Below are positions 27,533 through 36,576 of a DNA stretch of 64,000 nt, piece after piece. The stretch spans positions 1-64,000 of the forward strand of contig NZ_CAJHAD010000003.1 in assembly GCF_904846285.1 (NCBI RefSeq). Reading direction: 5' to 3'. This stretch comes from Psychrobacter immobilis (GTDB taxonomy: Bacteria; Pseudomonadota; Gammaproteobacteria; Pseudomonadales; Moraxellaceae). Made by a program: the position numbers and the translations under genes. Under the pieces are notes generated by a model. That model was given only the letters and a program-made list of their open reading frames with translations. It was not told the origin of the DNA and did no database searches. Each line of letters starts with the position of its first letter. Position 1 is the stretch's first letter.

Positions 27533-27595
27533 CAACATTTAATTACATCTGTTACGATAGAGGAGCAGTTAAATGTTGTGTATTTAACGCTGCTC
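27533..27595 (+). promoter_or_regulatory. Two mutually exclusive hairpins after prmA
   Basis: Arm A (27533-27542) pairs perfectly over 10 bp with 27569-27578. The segment 27563-27574 instead pairs over 12 bp with 27582-27595 (two-base bulge, seven-base loop). Both stems use bases 27569-27574, so only one can form at a time. There is no T-tract. It lies between prmA and the zinc-ribbon gene and could be a 3'-end structure or a switch. Confidence 0.4.
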
Positions 27596-27725
27596 TATAG
27601 TTGCCTGTGGGTTATGATGGTTAGCATATCTAAATTGACATTAGAATGATTGGCAGCGGTTGGTGAGTGGCTATGCGGTATTAACATGCGGTATTAATAC
27701 TTATACCTTTTTGGATTCTGACCCT

Positions 27726-29060
27726 ATGACTACGCCAATAAAAACCCAGTGCCCTCATTGTCATGCTATTTTTAATATTAATAAAACGCAACTAGATCAG
27801 AAAACAGCCACTGTCTGCTGTGAGCATTGTCAGCAAAGTTTTTTGGTCAATAACAATCTCATTGTCACCGCTGCTATAGAACAAACGACTGATGATATCG
27901 TAGTTGAAAGTAAAACTGCCGCCGTTAATACTTCTAGCATTTCTATTGATAAGCAAAATTCCACTGTTTCGCCAGAATCAAAAACCGTCACAAAGCCAAA
28001 TATCACATCAGCAGAAGCAGACATTCTCATCCATGATAATATGCTTGATGATGACTTAATAGATGATGGCTTAATGGATGATGGCTTAATGGATAATGAG
28101 TTGATTTATGACGATATGGAGATTGAGGATTTTGAAGAAGAAGATTTAGAATACGGTTCACTAGACAGTATGGATGCCTGGTTGACACAAGCAACGGATA
28201 GCAATCCTACTGCTATTAAAGATAAAAACATTTATTCAGCAAAAAATAATTCTAAGACATTAGATAAAAGCTCTCATCTATCTGTTAACCCTGTAGAAAA
28301 CGCTTCTTTAGTAAAAACTTCCTTAAACGAGGATTCATCAGCTGCGCACGTTGCTCTCAGCTCAGCTGCCGCTAATGATATTCATGCCAATATCGATGAC
28401 AATGCTGATGAATCATGGCTTGAAAAACTACTAAAAGAGCAAAATCAAAGCGAAGATACTAGAAAAGATCAGACAGACTTATCAGAACTGCTCGCGAGTA
28501 TGGGTGTGTCAATTAAAGACGAAGACCATACTAATGCGCTACGTGTTAAACAACAGCAGGCCCAAGACAAGTTTTCACCAACGCCTGTCAGGCGGTCTAT
28601 TGCCTCATTGTTATGGACACTCGGTTGTCTGGTATTAATACTGCTACTCTTTGCTCAGTATGTCATTTTTAACTTAGATGACTTGGTTAAAAATCCTGCC
28701 CATGCCGAGCGTTTGCAAAAAGTATGTGCCATTGCCGCTTGTAGCCTACCCAGCGCCAATTTAGCAGCTTTGAGCACAAACGATACTAAACACCAGCCCA
28801 GTCGTATTAAAACTGCCAGCTCATTTAGCGACATCAGCATCACTTTAAACAATCAAAGCGCACAAGCACAACTACTTCCTCACGTAAAAGTGAGTGTCTA
28901 TGGGGACAATGCGCTTATCGGAGCATTTATCGCAGCGCCAGAGGATTATTTATTGAGCGCGCAAAGCCAATTAGGCGCGTCAAGTCGCAAGCAGCTATTG
29001 TTCACTGTACCAGTTGCCAATGCTCAAATCAGCAAAGTGAGCGTCGAGCCTATTTACTAA
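27726..29060 (+). CDS. Zinc-ribbon (MJ0042) and DUF3426 membrane protein
   Basis: A 444-residue protein, taking the ATG at 27726 because it places the zinc ribbon at the N-terminus as in relatives; the frame is open to 27660. Cys9, Cys12, Cys31 and Cys34 (CPHC, CCEHC) form an MJ0042-type zinc finger. A long acidic low-complexity linker with short near-repeats (DDGLMDDGLMD) follows. One membrane helix lies at about 291-315 (LLWTLGCLVLILLLFAQYVI). The C-terminal DUF3426 domain is presumably periplasmic and has two cysteines (CAIAAC). Proteobacterial relatives are often encoded between prmA and fis, as here. Function is unknown; the layout suggests a membrane-spanning sensor or scaffold. Confidence 0.87.
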   Translation: MTTPIKTQCPHCHAIFNINKTQLDQKTATVCCEHCQQSFLVNNNLIVTAAIEQTTDDIVVESKTAAVNTSSISIDKQNSTVSPESKTVTKPNITSAEADILIHDNMLDDDLIDDGLMDDGLMDNELIYDDMEIEDFEEEDLEYGSLDSMDAWLTQATDSNPTAIKDKNIYSAKNNSKTLDKSSHLSVNPVENASLVKTSLNEDSSAAHVALSSAAANDIHANIDDNADESWLEKLLKEQNQSEDTRKDQTDLSELLASMGVSIKDEDHTNALRVKQQQAQDKFSPTPVRRSIASLLWTLGCLVLILLLFAQYVIFNLDDLVKNPAHAERLQKVCAIAACSLPSANLAALSTNDTKHQPSRIKTASSFSDISITLNNQSAQAQLLPHVKVSVYGDNALIGAFIAAPEDYLLSAQSQLGASSRKQLLFTVPVANAQISKVSVEPIY

Positions 29061-29074
29061 CGATATCGTTTATC

Positions 29075-29194
29075 AAAAGTATCGCTTATTAAAAACACCG
29101 TTAATAGCCACATGATTTATGCAAAATTATCTTTTGTAAAAGACAGCTCTTATTACAGAAAGTTCTTAGTAAGGGCATCGTTTATTAAAAACAC
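29075..29194. repeat. Short direct repeats upstream of fis
   Basis: An 18-base unit ATCGYTTATTAAAAACAC occurs at 29081-29098 and 29177-29194 with one mismatch. A degenerate copy (ATCGTTTATCAAAAG) precedes the first. The second copy lies within a GCATCGT/ACGATGC inverted pair. They fill the roughly 300-bp fis upstream region and may be regulator sites. Confidence 0.45.
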
Positions 29195-29366
29195 GATGCT
29201 ATCCAATCACATTGAAGCCAATCACGCTAACTCGGTAATAATAGATAAAAATAAGTAGCCTCAAGCCTACTTTAATACCCAATCTGTTGCTCTGATAGGC
29301 GCTGGCTTTGATATAATAGCGCTTAAACGCCTAATGGTTTTTCTTTACGCTCAAGGACATTATCTT

Positions 29367-29726
29367 ATGGCAACACATGCACAGTATAATGCCACTAATC
29401 TTGATAAAAATACTGAGAATCCTGCTGATTACTATAAAGAGGATTACCATCGCTCCATTCACGAGGTTGAGTCTTTTTTAGACAGTAGCATGCATGCTCA
29501 TGAACCATTGCGGGTACACGTAGAACGTGTGGTGCGGCAGTATTTTTCGATGTTAGATGATGAGCTGCCAACGGACTTGTATAATCTTATTTTAAAAGAG
29601 ATAGAGCAACCGCTGTTGTCTGTGGTACTTGAAAAGAGCCGTGGCAATCAAACCAAGTGTGCGCAAATTTTAGGTCTCAATCGCGGTACACTACGCAAAA
29701 AGCTAAAAACCTATGGTTTAATGTAG
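29367..29726 (+). CDS. fis: Nucleoid protein Fis
   Basis: A 119-residue Fis-family DNA-bending protein, taking the ATG at 29367 with AAGGA nine bases upstream; the frame is open to 29334. The conserved C-terminal half begins PLRVHVERVVRQYFSMLDD and ends with the helix-turn-helix NQTKCAQILGLNRGTLRKKL. It is about 20 residues longer at the N-terminus than E. coli Fis (98). Fis regulates rRNA and many growth genes. It is encoded here away from dusB, next to purH, as in several Moraxellaceae and Pseudomonas relatives. Confidence 0.93.
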   Translation: MATHAQYNATNLDKNTENPADYYKEDYHRSIHEVESFLDSSMHAHEPLRVHVERVVRQYFSMLDDELPTDLYNLILKEIEQPLLSVVLEKSRGNQTKCAQILGLNRGTLRKKLKTYGLM

Positions 29727-29907
29727 TCTATAGTTTGATGTAAGAAGGCTTAATATCTTATGCCGCCTACTTTTGCTTAATATCATCAAATATAGTGCTC
29801 ACCACCCTTATCACCATTTCTAACTGACATTCAATATGTATGGCACGTTTATAGTTTATGATCTTATCAAAGCCGATATGCTCTACACTGCTTGCCATTA
29901 TTACCTT

Positions 29908-29934
29908 GCCAGACGTTTACGTCAGGCTTTTTTT
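29908..29934 (+). terminator. Hairpin plus T-run directly before purH
   Basis: GCCAGACG (29908-29915) and CGTCAGGC (29920-29927) form a stem with one mismatch and a TTTA loop, followed by seven to eight Ts. It lies only 15 bases before the purH ATG. It could terminate fis transcripts or act as an attenuator for purH. Confidence 0.6.
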
Positions 29935-29948
29935 ATGGAATTTTTTTT

Positions 29949-31529
29949 ATGAGTACAACTCCGCTTGCCCTACTATCAGTCTCCGATAAATCTAATATCG
30001 TTGAATTCGCTCAAGGTTTGCTGAAAGCAGGTTTTGGCTTACTATCGACTGGCGGCACTTATCGCTTGCTGACCGAGCACAACGTCGCTGTCACCGAAGT
30101 ATCAGACTATACTGGTTTTCCTGAAATGATGGACGGCCGTGTTAAAACCTTGCATCCTAAGATTCATGGCGGTATTTTAGGGCGCCGTGGTACTGATGAT
30201 GCGGTGATGAGTGAGCACGCTATTGAGCGTATTGATTTGGTCGTCGTCAACCTTTATCCGTTTGCAGAAACCATTGCCCGTCCTGATGTGACCATGAATG
30301 ACGCTATCGAAAATATCGATATTGGCGGTCCTACCATGGTGCGTTCAGCAGCAAAAAATCACGCCCATGTCGGTATTGTGACTGATCCTGCTGATTATAC
30401 GCGTGTACTCGACGCCTTAGGTGAAGGTACTACTCTAACACATGCCCTACGTTACGATTTAGCAGTCAAAGCCTTTGAACATACAGCGCAATATGACGGT
30501 ATGATTGCAAATTTCTTGGGCAGCCGAGTGAATGAGACTCAAACGCCAGAGCATTTTTCCCGTACCTTTAACGTCCAACTTGAGAAAGTACAAGACCTAC
30601 GCTACGGCGAAAACCCTCATCAAAATGCTGCTTTTTATGTCGAAAATCATGCGCTAAAAAGCAAGCAAGCGTCTATTGCAACCGCGAAGCAATTGCAAGG
30701 TAAAGAGCTGTCTTATAACAACATAGCCGATACCGATGCCGCCCTTGAATGTGTTAAAGCCTTTAGTGCACCCGCTTGCGTCATCGTAAAACACGCCAAT
30801 CCTTGTGGTGTGGCCGTAGATAGCGATCAAGTAGCCGCTTATCGCACAGCCTTTAGTACCGATCCTGAGTCATCTTTTGGTGGTATTATCGCCTTTAACC
30901 GCGAGCTCACAGTTGCAGCTGCCAAAGCCATTATTGATAATCAATTTGTCGAAGTTATCATTGCCCCAAGTATCGAAGATGGCGTTCTTGAGGCGACTGC
31001 GAGCAAGAAAAACGTACGCGTCTTAGTTTGCGGTGAATTGCCAACGCCTGAGCAACGCGAAAGCCAGCTTGATTATAAACGCGTTAACGGTGGCTTATTG
31101 GTGCAAGAGCAAGATTTGGGCTTAATTACCGCTAATGATCTAAAGATCGTTACGGACGTCCAGCCAACGGAAGCGCAAATTGCTGATTTGTTATTTAGCT
31201 GGAATGTCGCTAAGTATGTCAAATCAAATGCGATTGTTTATGCTAAAGGTCAACGCACTATCGGCGTGGGTGCAGGTCAAATGAGCCGCGTAAATTCAGC
31301 GCGTATCGCCGCTATTAAAGCTGAGCACGCCGGTCTTGCTACCGAAGGCGCGGTAATGGCATCAGATGCCTTCTTCCCGTTCCGTGATGGTATCGATAAC
31401 GCTGCTGAAGTCGGCATTGCTGCTATCATTCAACCGGGTGGCTCTATGCGTGATGACGAAACAATTGCTGCCGCCAATGAGCATGGTATCGCCATGGTAT
31501 TCACTGGTATGCGTCATTTCCGCCATTAA
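29949..31529 (+). CDS. purH: Bifunctional AICAR transformylase / IMP cyclohydrolase
   Basis: A 526-residue enzyme that performs the last two steps of purine synthesis, formylating AICAR and closing the ring to IMP. The start at 29949 ([20 protein letters not shown]) matches the family N-terminus. The IMP cyclohydrolase domain is N-terminal ([29 protein letters not shown]). The transformylase domain has [14 protein letters not shown], the [10 protein letters not shown] catalytic Lys-His, and [16 protein letters not shown]. The terminator-like hairpin immediately upstream suggests transcriptional control. purD is not adjacent. Confidence 0.97.
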   Translation: MSTTPLALLSVSDKSNIVEFAQGLLKAGFGLLSTGGTYRLLTEHNVAVTEVSDYTGFPEMMDGRVKTLHPKIHGGILGRRGTDDAVMSEHAIERIDLVVVNLYPFAETIARPDVTMNDAIENIDIGGPTMVRSAAKNHAHVGIVTDPADYTRVLDALGEGTTLTHALRYDLAVKAFEHTAQYDGMIANFLGSRVNETQTPEHFSRTFNVQLEKVQDLRYGENPHQNAAFYVENHALKSKQASIATAKQLQGKELSYNNIADTDAALECVKAFSAPACVIVKHANPCGVAVDSDQVAAYRTAFSTDPESSFGGIIAFNRELTVAAAKAIIDNQFVEVIIAPSIEDGVLEATASKKNVRVLVCGELPTPEQRESQLDYKRVNGGLLVQEQDLGLITANDLKIVTDVQPTEAQIADLLFSWNVAKYVKSNAIVYAKGQRTIGVGAGQMSRVNSARIAAIKAEHAGLATEGAVMASDAFFPFRDGIDNAAEVGIAAIIQPGGSMRDDETIAAANEHGIAMVFTGMRHFRH

Positions 31530-31592
31530 TCACCAGTTAAAATAATGCTGTTAAGACAAAAGCGTTAAGAATAAATAAAAATCGTACTGCAT

Positions 31593-31624
31593 AAAAAAAA
31601 CCACTATCAATAGTGGTTTTTTTA
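31593..31624. terminator. Bidirectional terminator between purH and ppiD
   Basis: AAAACCACTA and TAGTGGTTTT form a stem with flanking A and T tracts (31593-31606 with 31611-31624) around TCAA, between convergent genes. Confidence 0.87.
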
Positions 31625-31684
31625 TATTTAAGATTTGATAAAATTTATTAAGACAAATGGTTTAATAAATGCCTTATAAATCGA

Positions 31685-33559
31685 TTAACGCCCTTGCGCA
31701 TTGGCCATATTGGCTTCGTTAATCTCAACTTTATAGACCATGCGCAGATAATCTAGATAGTCTTGCAGTTGATCTTGACCCAAATTATCACGAATAATGG
31801 CGGCAGTTTGTGCTCTTTGGGCATCAGACAACGGTGATTGCTGTTCTGTTTTGATACGATCACCGACTAATAGCGTTGCACCCATCTCAGTCTCGCTCGC
31901 TACTGCTACGACACCATTTGCTGCCGCTTGTTGGCTAAAGGCTAAGCCACGCTCTTTTTCAGTCAATTGCGTGGTCTGACGATTCACTTCACCTAACGCT
32001 TGCAGTTTAACGGGTTGCTTAGCAATATCAGCAGGCGTCTTAATACCAGCTGCTAGCTTTTTCGCCTCTTTTAGTGCCAGTTCAGTGGCTTTTTGTTGAC
32101 GCAATATCTGCGTAATTCTTGGCGTCGCCGCTGATAAAGATAGCGTCTTCGTTGGACGGTAGTTACTTGGCTGTACCCATACCGTACTATTACCGACTTC
32201 AATACCTGCCGTCACTGCTTGATCTTGAATCGTGAATTCATCAAACGCTTGCTTAATCACCGCAGGCTGTGCCAAAACAGATTTATTGTTTTCCTTACGA
32301 TAATCTTTGATACGTTTTAATGGCACGTTTTCTTGCTGCGCGATGTCTTCAATACTAAAACCATCTGCCGCCAGATCATTAATCGAAGTGACTTTATCCG
32401 CATACATTTCCTGACGTTTATACTCTTTGGCCTTAGCCGTTAGCTCTGCACGCATGCTTTCTAGACTTGGTATTTTGCTACCATTATCCTCGGTCACAGT
32501 AAATATCTGATAGCCAAAGCTGGTCTTCACAGGCGCGCTGACATCACCAGCACTTAAGCCTTCAAGCGCTTTTTCAACTGCTGGCGCATCGTTGCCAAAT
32601 ACTGAGGGATTAAAGCTACCGATAGCACCGCCTGTTTCTCCTGATGGATCATCAGACTCGGTTTTGGCTAGCTTAGCAAATGATTCACCTTTAGCAAGAC
32701 GGGCTTTAATCTTGTCAGCGCGCGCTTTGGCATCTTTACCCGTTAACAAAATTTGGCTGATTTTACGCTCATCAACCACGGCTAGTCCTTGCTTATAGGC
32801 TTCATATTGCTGCTGAACATCTTCTTTGCTGACTTCATTAACTTCAATCGCTTGCGGGCTCAGTTGCAAGTAAGCCAAATCCACCATGGCCGCGCTTTTT
32901 AGCTTGTCTTTATTGGCATCATAGTAGGCTTGTATGTCACCCTTGCTCAATTTCACTTGCTGCACATAATCCTGCCAATTAAAACGATGCAGCCAAATAT
33001 TGCGCGACTCTAGCTGCAGGTCAATCAATTGACTGACCGCTTGCATTGGATAAACTGCGGTGCCTACGATACTGGCATTGAGCTGATCTAGGCTTAACTG
33101 ATTGCGAAACTCTGCAAACAGCTGATCTTTTGTCATATTGCGCTGACGTAAAAAGTTTGAAAACTGATCGTTAGAAAAGTTACCTTCAGCATCTTTAAAG
33201 ATTTCTTCTTGGCGCAACAAGCGATTGATGGTGTCATCAGAAACCGTCATACCAAGCTTGCCAGCCTGCTGCTCTAGTAAGGTGCGATCAATCAAGCCTT
33301 TTAAGACTTGCTCGTGTAGCACATCTTCATTTAATAAACTGGCATCATCAACTTGGTCTAAAAGCTCGCTACGGCGACTATTTACCGCCGTCTGATACTC
33401 GGACATCCCCACGCTTGCCTCACCTACTTGAGCGATTTGGTTGGGATCGACCCCGCCTCCAAAGTAGCTTTCGACACCCAATAGAGCGAGCGGCGATAGG
33501 CATAGAATCAATAAAATGCGACCCGGCCAACTTTTTAAGAAATCGCGCAATTTATCCAT
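31685..33559 (-). CDS. ppiD: Periplasmic folding chaperone PpiD
   Basis: A 624-residue inner-membrane-anchored chaperone of the SurA/PpiD class. A short cytosolic N-terminus (MDKLRDFLKSWPGR) precedes one membrane helix at about 14-30. A SurA_N-like region follows, then a parvulin domain at about 265-365 (ERKISQILLTGKDAKARADK, GGAIGSFNPSVFG, VKTSFGYQIFTV), then a C-terminal chaperone region. PpiD assists proteins leaving the Sec translocon. The gene lies downstream of the HU gene on the same strand, the order also known in E. coli (hupB-ppiD). Confidence 0.94.
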   Translation of the reverse strand: MDKLRDFLKSWPGRILLILCLSPLALLGVESYFGGGVDPNQIAQVGEASVGMSEYQTAVNSRRSELLDQVDDASLLNEDVLHEQVLKGLIDRTLLEQQAGKLGMTVSDDTINRLLRQEEIFKDAEGNFSNDQFSNFLRQRNMTKDQLFAEFRNQLSLDQLNASIVGTAVYPMQAVSQLIDLQLESRNIWLHRFNWQDYVQQVKLSKGDIQAYYDANKDKLKSAAMVDLAYLQLSPQAIEVNEVSKEDVQQQYEAYKQGLAVVDERKISQILLTGKDAKARADKIKARLAKGESFAKLAKTESDDPSGETGGAIGSFNPSVFGNDAPAVEKALEGLSAGDVSAPVKTSFGYQIFTVTEDNGSKIPSLESMRAELTAKAKEYKRQEMYADKVTSINDLAADGFSIEDIAQQENVPLKRIKDYRKENNKSVLAQPAVIKQAFDEFTIQDQAVTAGIEVGNSTVWVQPSNYRPTKTLSLSAATPRITQILRQQKATELALKEAKKLAAGIKTPADIAKQPVKLQALGEVNRQTTQLTEKERGLAFSQQAAANGVVAVASETEMGATLLVGDRIKTEQQSPLSDAQRAQTAAIIRDNLGQDQLQDYLDYLRMVYKVEINEANMANAQGR

Positions 33560-34036
33560 AGTTATCTCTGCTTTATTAACCTATATTGATGAAAGACCAT
33601 TGTAATACTATTAATAATATCAACGCTGTATAAGCAGGCAATGGTAAGAAAAAGAACGTGTGCATTTTATCGTTGTAAAACAAGGCTGATTGATGAAGCT
33701 TATGACAAGGTTTTTTGAAAAATCTTGTTTAAACAATGCAGCTATCGCGCGCCCTATGATACGTGATTTTTAAGATATACTCAAAATATTCACGCTACTA
33801 TTCATACTAATTGATACAAACGATAGCACTAAAAAAAGCACCTAATCTCTAGGTGCTTTTTTGCTACATCACTCATGACTTAGACTGTGCTTTGATTGTA
33901 CTTTAAACCATGAGTTGCCATTATCAATTTATTACCAACAAACACCGTTTTCATTCGTATATCACGTCGTCAACGATCATCTGTGTGGCATAAAATAGAT
34001 TAAAGGGCTTAAATAAAGCGGTTTGCTTTAAACGAC
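33560..34036. other. Region between HU gene and ppiD
   Basis: About 480 bp. It contains the terminator at 33832-33862 and the ppiD promoter region, and nothing else recognised. Confidence 0.5.
33832..33862 (-). terminator. Terminator between HU gene and ppiD
   Basis: AAAAAAGCACCTA and TAGGTGCTTTTTT form a perfect 13-bp stem with a five-base loop and T-runs on both strands. It lies about 175 bases past the HU stop. Confidence 0.82.
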
Positions 34037-34309
34037 TTAGTTTAAACGCTCTTTTAAGTTTTTACCGGCTTTGAAGCTTGGTACTTTGCTTGCTGGAATG
34101 CTAAGCTCTTCACCAGTCTTAGGATTACGGCCAGTACGAGCCTTACGGTCTTTTACGCTAAAAGTACCAAAACCAACCAATGAGATGCTATCGCCAGCTT
34201 CTAGAGCTTCGCCAACACTTTCCATTACTGCATTTAAAGCTTCACCAGCTTGAGTTTTATTTAGACCACTTTTTTCGGCGATGCTATCAATTAATTCTGA
34301 CTTATTCAT
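34037..34309 (-). CDS. hupB: DNA-binding protein HU
   Basis: A 90-residue histone-like protein that compacts and bends DNA without sequence specificity. The start [20 protein letters not shown] and the DNA-clamp arm [20 protein letters not shown] are canonical, and the conserved [21 protein letters not shown] precedes the arm. It lies upstream of ppiD as in enterobacterial hupB. HU genes are hard to tell apart, so the hupB symbol rests mainly on context. Confidence 0.95.
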   Translation of the reverse strand: MNKSELIDSIAEKSGLNKTQAGEALNAVMESVGEALEAGDSISLVGFGTFSVKDRKARTGRNPKTGEELSIPASKVPSFKAGKNLKERLN

Positions 34310-34924
34310 AAAATTTCCTTCAAGTTTTAGGGGGTAAAAAAACGCTCACGCCAAGTATTGTATCGCTCCCAGACTACTTAAGCAATAAAAACCACTGGCC
34401 TCACGCATAAACAGGTTTCGCTTTGTTAACGTCTTTATATCAAGGCCGCATAAGGAGCGCAAGCGATTTTACATATTTTTGTCCACTGTGATACTTATTT
34501 GACACCCAATGTTACTTAAAACTGCTGCAACCTTTATGCTAAATCGCTACCTTAACTTAGGCAGTTTAGTATCGTTGGCTTACCTAATATCGTTGGTTTA
34601 CCTATATAGTTTCATGACAACATTATCAGATATTCAATATAGGCTTCAGTACGAAATGTAAATTGCTAACTTCGCTACCTAAAAAGCAGGTTTGCCCATA
34701 ATAAATAGCTGCCAAGCCATACTATTACATTGTCAGTCATAAATACCAGTGTCTTTATTAACTGGCAAATTGTAAGGTAATAATTTACCAACTGACAGAA
34801 ACGGGCGTTACTTTTTATTATAAAGGCGTTACTATAAGCGCCATCCTATTGCCTATTTTGGGTCGATTTTGATCCTTGCTTGTCCTTTTCTCTTTCACTT
34901 ACACAATAAAAACGGATTATTTAC
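34310..34924. other. Intergenic region between divergent HU and SCP2-like genes
   Basis: About 615 bp with no convincing gene. It holds the HU promoter on the minus strand, the tandem repeat at 34570-34605, and a GGCGTTACT motif repeated around 34804-34835. Confidence 0.5.
34570..34605. repeat. Tandem 18-bp repeat
   Basis: TATCGTTGGCTTACCTAA (34570-34587) is followed immediately by a copy with two differences (34588-34605). The unit length and position about 260 bp upstream of the HU start could reflect regulator binding or simple slippage. Confidence 0.6.
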
Positions 34925-35572
34925 ATGAAGCGTTCTACGTTGTCTCACTCTCTGCTTAATATCATCTTGGTGTTTATCGAGTCGGCGCTGACCCTGCTGT
35001 TACGTTTAGACCCAGAACTCCGTAAAGCCGCTTATCCGCTTGCCAAGCAAGAGACTGTTGTCGCGCTAAGACTGTATTTACCGCATGTGGAAGTTTTTGC
35101 CACCTTTAGCACCAAGGGCGTATTGTTGGATGACCGCCTGCCTATTGGTCGTACTGAGCCTGACGTCGTTATCAACGCTTATAGCATTCAAGTGCTTAAT
35201 GCGCTCACTACCCATGACAGAGAAACCACTGGAAAGCTGCAAATGCGTGGCGAATCCGTGCAAGTACAATTGGTGAAGCAATTTATTATGCAGCTAGGTC
35301 TTGGTAGCTTAATTCAAGGTTTGATTAAAAAAATTAAAGGTGGCAAAAGCAAGCCCAAGCCTACTGAAGCAGAAATGGCTGATAAAAAAGAGAGCTACAA
35401 GCTACGTATTAAAGAGCAGCAAACTCAAATCACTACCTTGACCATCAAAAACCGTGAGCTTGAAACCACGGTAAAAGAGTTACAAAGTAAGCAAAAGACT
35501 TTTATGATTACCACAGCTATTGCTGCTGTTATCGCTATTGCTGCCATCATCGCTCTATTTATAATGACATGA
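34925..35572 (+). CDS. UbiJ/SCP2-like protein with coiled coil and C-terminal membrane anchor
   Basis: A 215-residue protein. The first 120 residues resemble the SCP2-like domain of UbiJ (LTLLLRLDPELRKAAYPLAK, then alternating strands LRLYLPHVEVFATF and the lipid-pocket helix region). Residues about 150-190 form a Gln/Glu/Leu/Lys coiled coil (ELETTVKELQSKQ). The last 23 residues are one hydrophobic helix (MITTAIAAVIAIAAIIALFI), a probable tail anchor. UbiJ is an accessory factor of ubiquinone synthesis with SCP2 and coiled-coil parts but normally no such anchor. The gene is not beside ubiE or ubiB. Lipid binding is inferred; the exact role is unsure. Confidence 0.65.
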   Translation: MKRSTLSHSLLNIILVFIESALTLLLRLDPELRKAAYPLAKQETVVALRLYLPHVEVFATFSTKGVLLDDRLPIGRTEPDVVINAYSIQVLNALTTHDRETTGKLQMRGESVQVQLVKQFIMQLGLGSLIQGLIKKIKGGKSKPKPTEAEMADKKESYKLRIKEQQTQITTLTIKNRELETTVKELQSKQKTFMITTAIAAVIAIAAIIALFIMT

Positions 35573-36078
35573 TTTATAGCGGCCCAATTCATTAGTAAGG
35601 TGTTTTAAAGTCATTGCTCTTATTTATCTGGCGTTTAATAAACTCAAAATTATTAAACGCTTTTATCAACTCTTTAAGTTATAAACTAGAGTCACGAACT
35701 CAGCGCTATTATTCAAGTATTCACTTTCCTCATCTGCCTACTTTATCTATCATTGTTTTTATCAATAATGGCAATCAGTCGCACTCACCATTCAACCACA
35801 CTTTAATCTTGACTAAATTACTCAGGATTGATTATAATGACTCTATCGTTGCACACATCGGGTAAACCATCTGCTGTTTAATAGCGACAAGACACCACTT
35901 AGTCCATAGATGATTTCCCTTAATAGAAGTGTCAATACTATTCGTTATTAATAGTCAGCTGGCAATAAACCACTTATCACTCACAAATGATTAATTGTTA
36001 GCGACGCACTTCTACAAAGACGACATGACTAAGATCGTTGTTAAATAAATTTATCCTTAAAAGGTTTGGAGATAACAC
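35573..36078. other. Upstream region of the isc cluster
   Basis: About 500 bp. An apparent ORF at 35614-35865 is rejected as coding. The region holds the iscR promoter with an IscR site (35805-35838) followed by a leader of about 230 nt. Confidence 0.55.
35805..35838 (+). promoter_or_regulatory. isc promoter overlapped by an IscR type-1 site
   Basis: TTGACT at 35809-35814 and a consensus TATAAT at 35833-35838 are 18 bases apart. The segment 35806-35828, ATCTTGACTAAATTACTCAGG plus AT, fits the known IscR type-1 half-site pattern GACT-AWWWY-AGTC closely. It covers the -35 box. [2Fe-2S]-IscR binding here would repress the operon when iron-sulfur supply is ample, as in E. coli. Confidence 0.7.
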
Positions 36079-36576
36079 ATGCGTTTGACTACTCGAGGCA
36101 GATACGCCGTGACCGCTTTACTTGATTTGGCATTGCAAACCAGCCAACAAGACAGCGCCGTCTCGTTATCTGATATTGCCAAGCGGCAATCGATATCTAT
36201 CTCTTATCTTGAACAGTTATTCTCAAAGCTTCGTAAGCGTGGTTTAGTCACCAGTATTCGCGGCGCAGCAGGCGGCTACCACCTAGCCAAACCACTTAAT
36301 GAAATCGATGTGATGAGCATTATTTCTGCCGTCGATGAATCTGTGGATGCTATGCAGTGCGAAGGACGCGGCGATTGCCAAAGTGGTACAATGTGCCTAA
36401 CACATGATTTATGGTGTGCCCTTTCAAATCATGTCGAACAGTACTTGAAAAATATAACATTAGCGCAATTATTAGACATGGAGCACGTGCAGTCGGTCTC
36501 AGACCGTCAGCATATTTCTTTTCCAAAAGACATCAATACTATTACTCTATCGACCAGCGAGGCAAACCCAGCATGA
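36079..36576 (+). CDS. iscR: Iron-sulfur cluster regulator IscR
   Basis: A 165-residue Rrf2-family regulator that senses [2Fe-2S] status and represses the isc genes. The winged helix lies at the N-terminus ([38 protein letters not shown]). The cluster ligands Cys94, Cys100, Cys106 and His109 match E. coli Cys92/98/104/His107. Start ATG is preceded by TTTGGAG. Its stop TGA overlaps the iscS start (ATGA at 36573-36576), indicating translational coupling. Confidence 0.97.
   Translation: MRLTTRGRYAVTALLDLALQTSQQDSAVSLSDIAKRQSISISYLEQLFSKLRKRGLVTSIRGAAGGYHLAKPLNEIDVMSIISAVDESVDAMQCEGRGDCQSGTMCLTHDLWCALSNHVEQYLKNITLAQLLDMEHVQSVSDRQHISFPKDINTITLSTSEANPA

Noticed and set aside
35614..35865. 83-codon plus-strand ORF before iscR
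   Set aside because: It spans the iscR promoter and IscR site, has no ribosome site, and its translation has no domain-like pattern.
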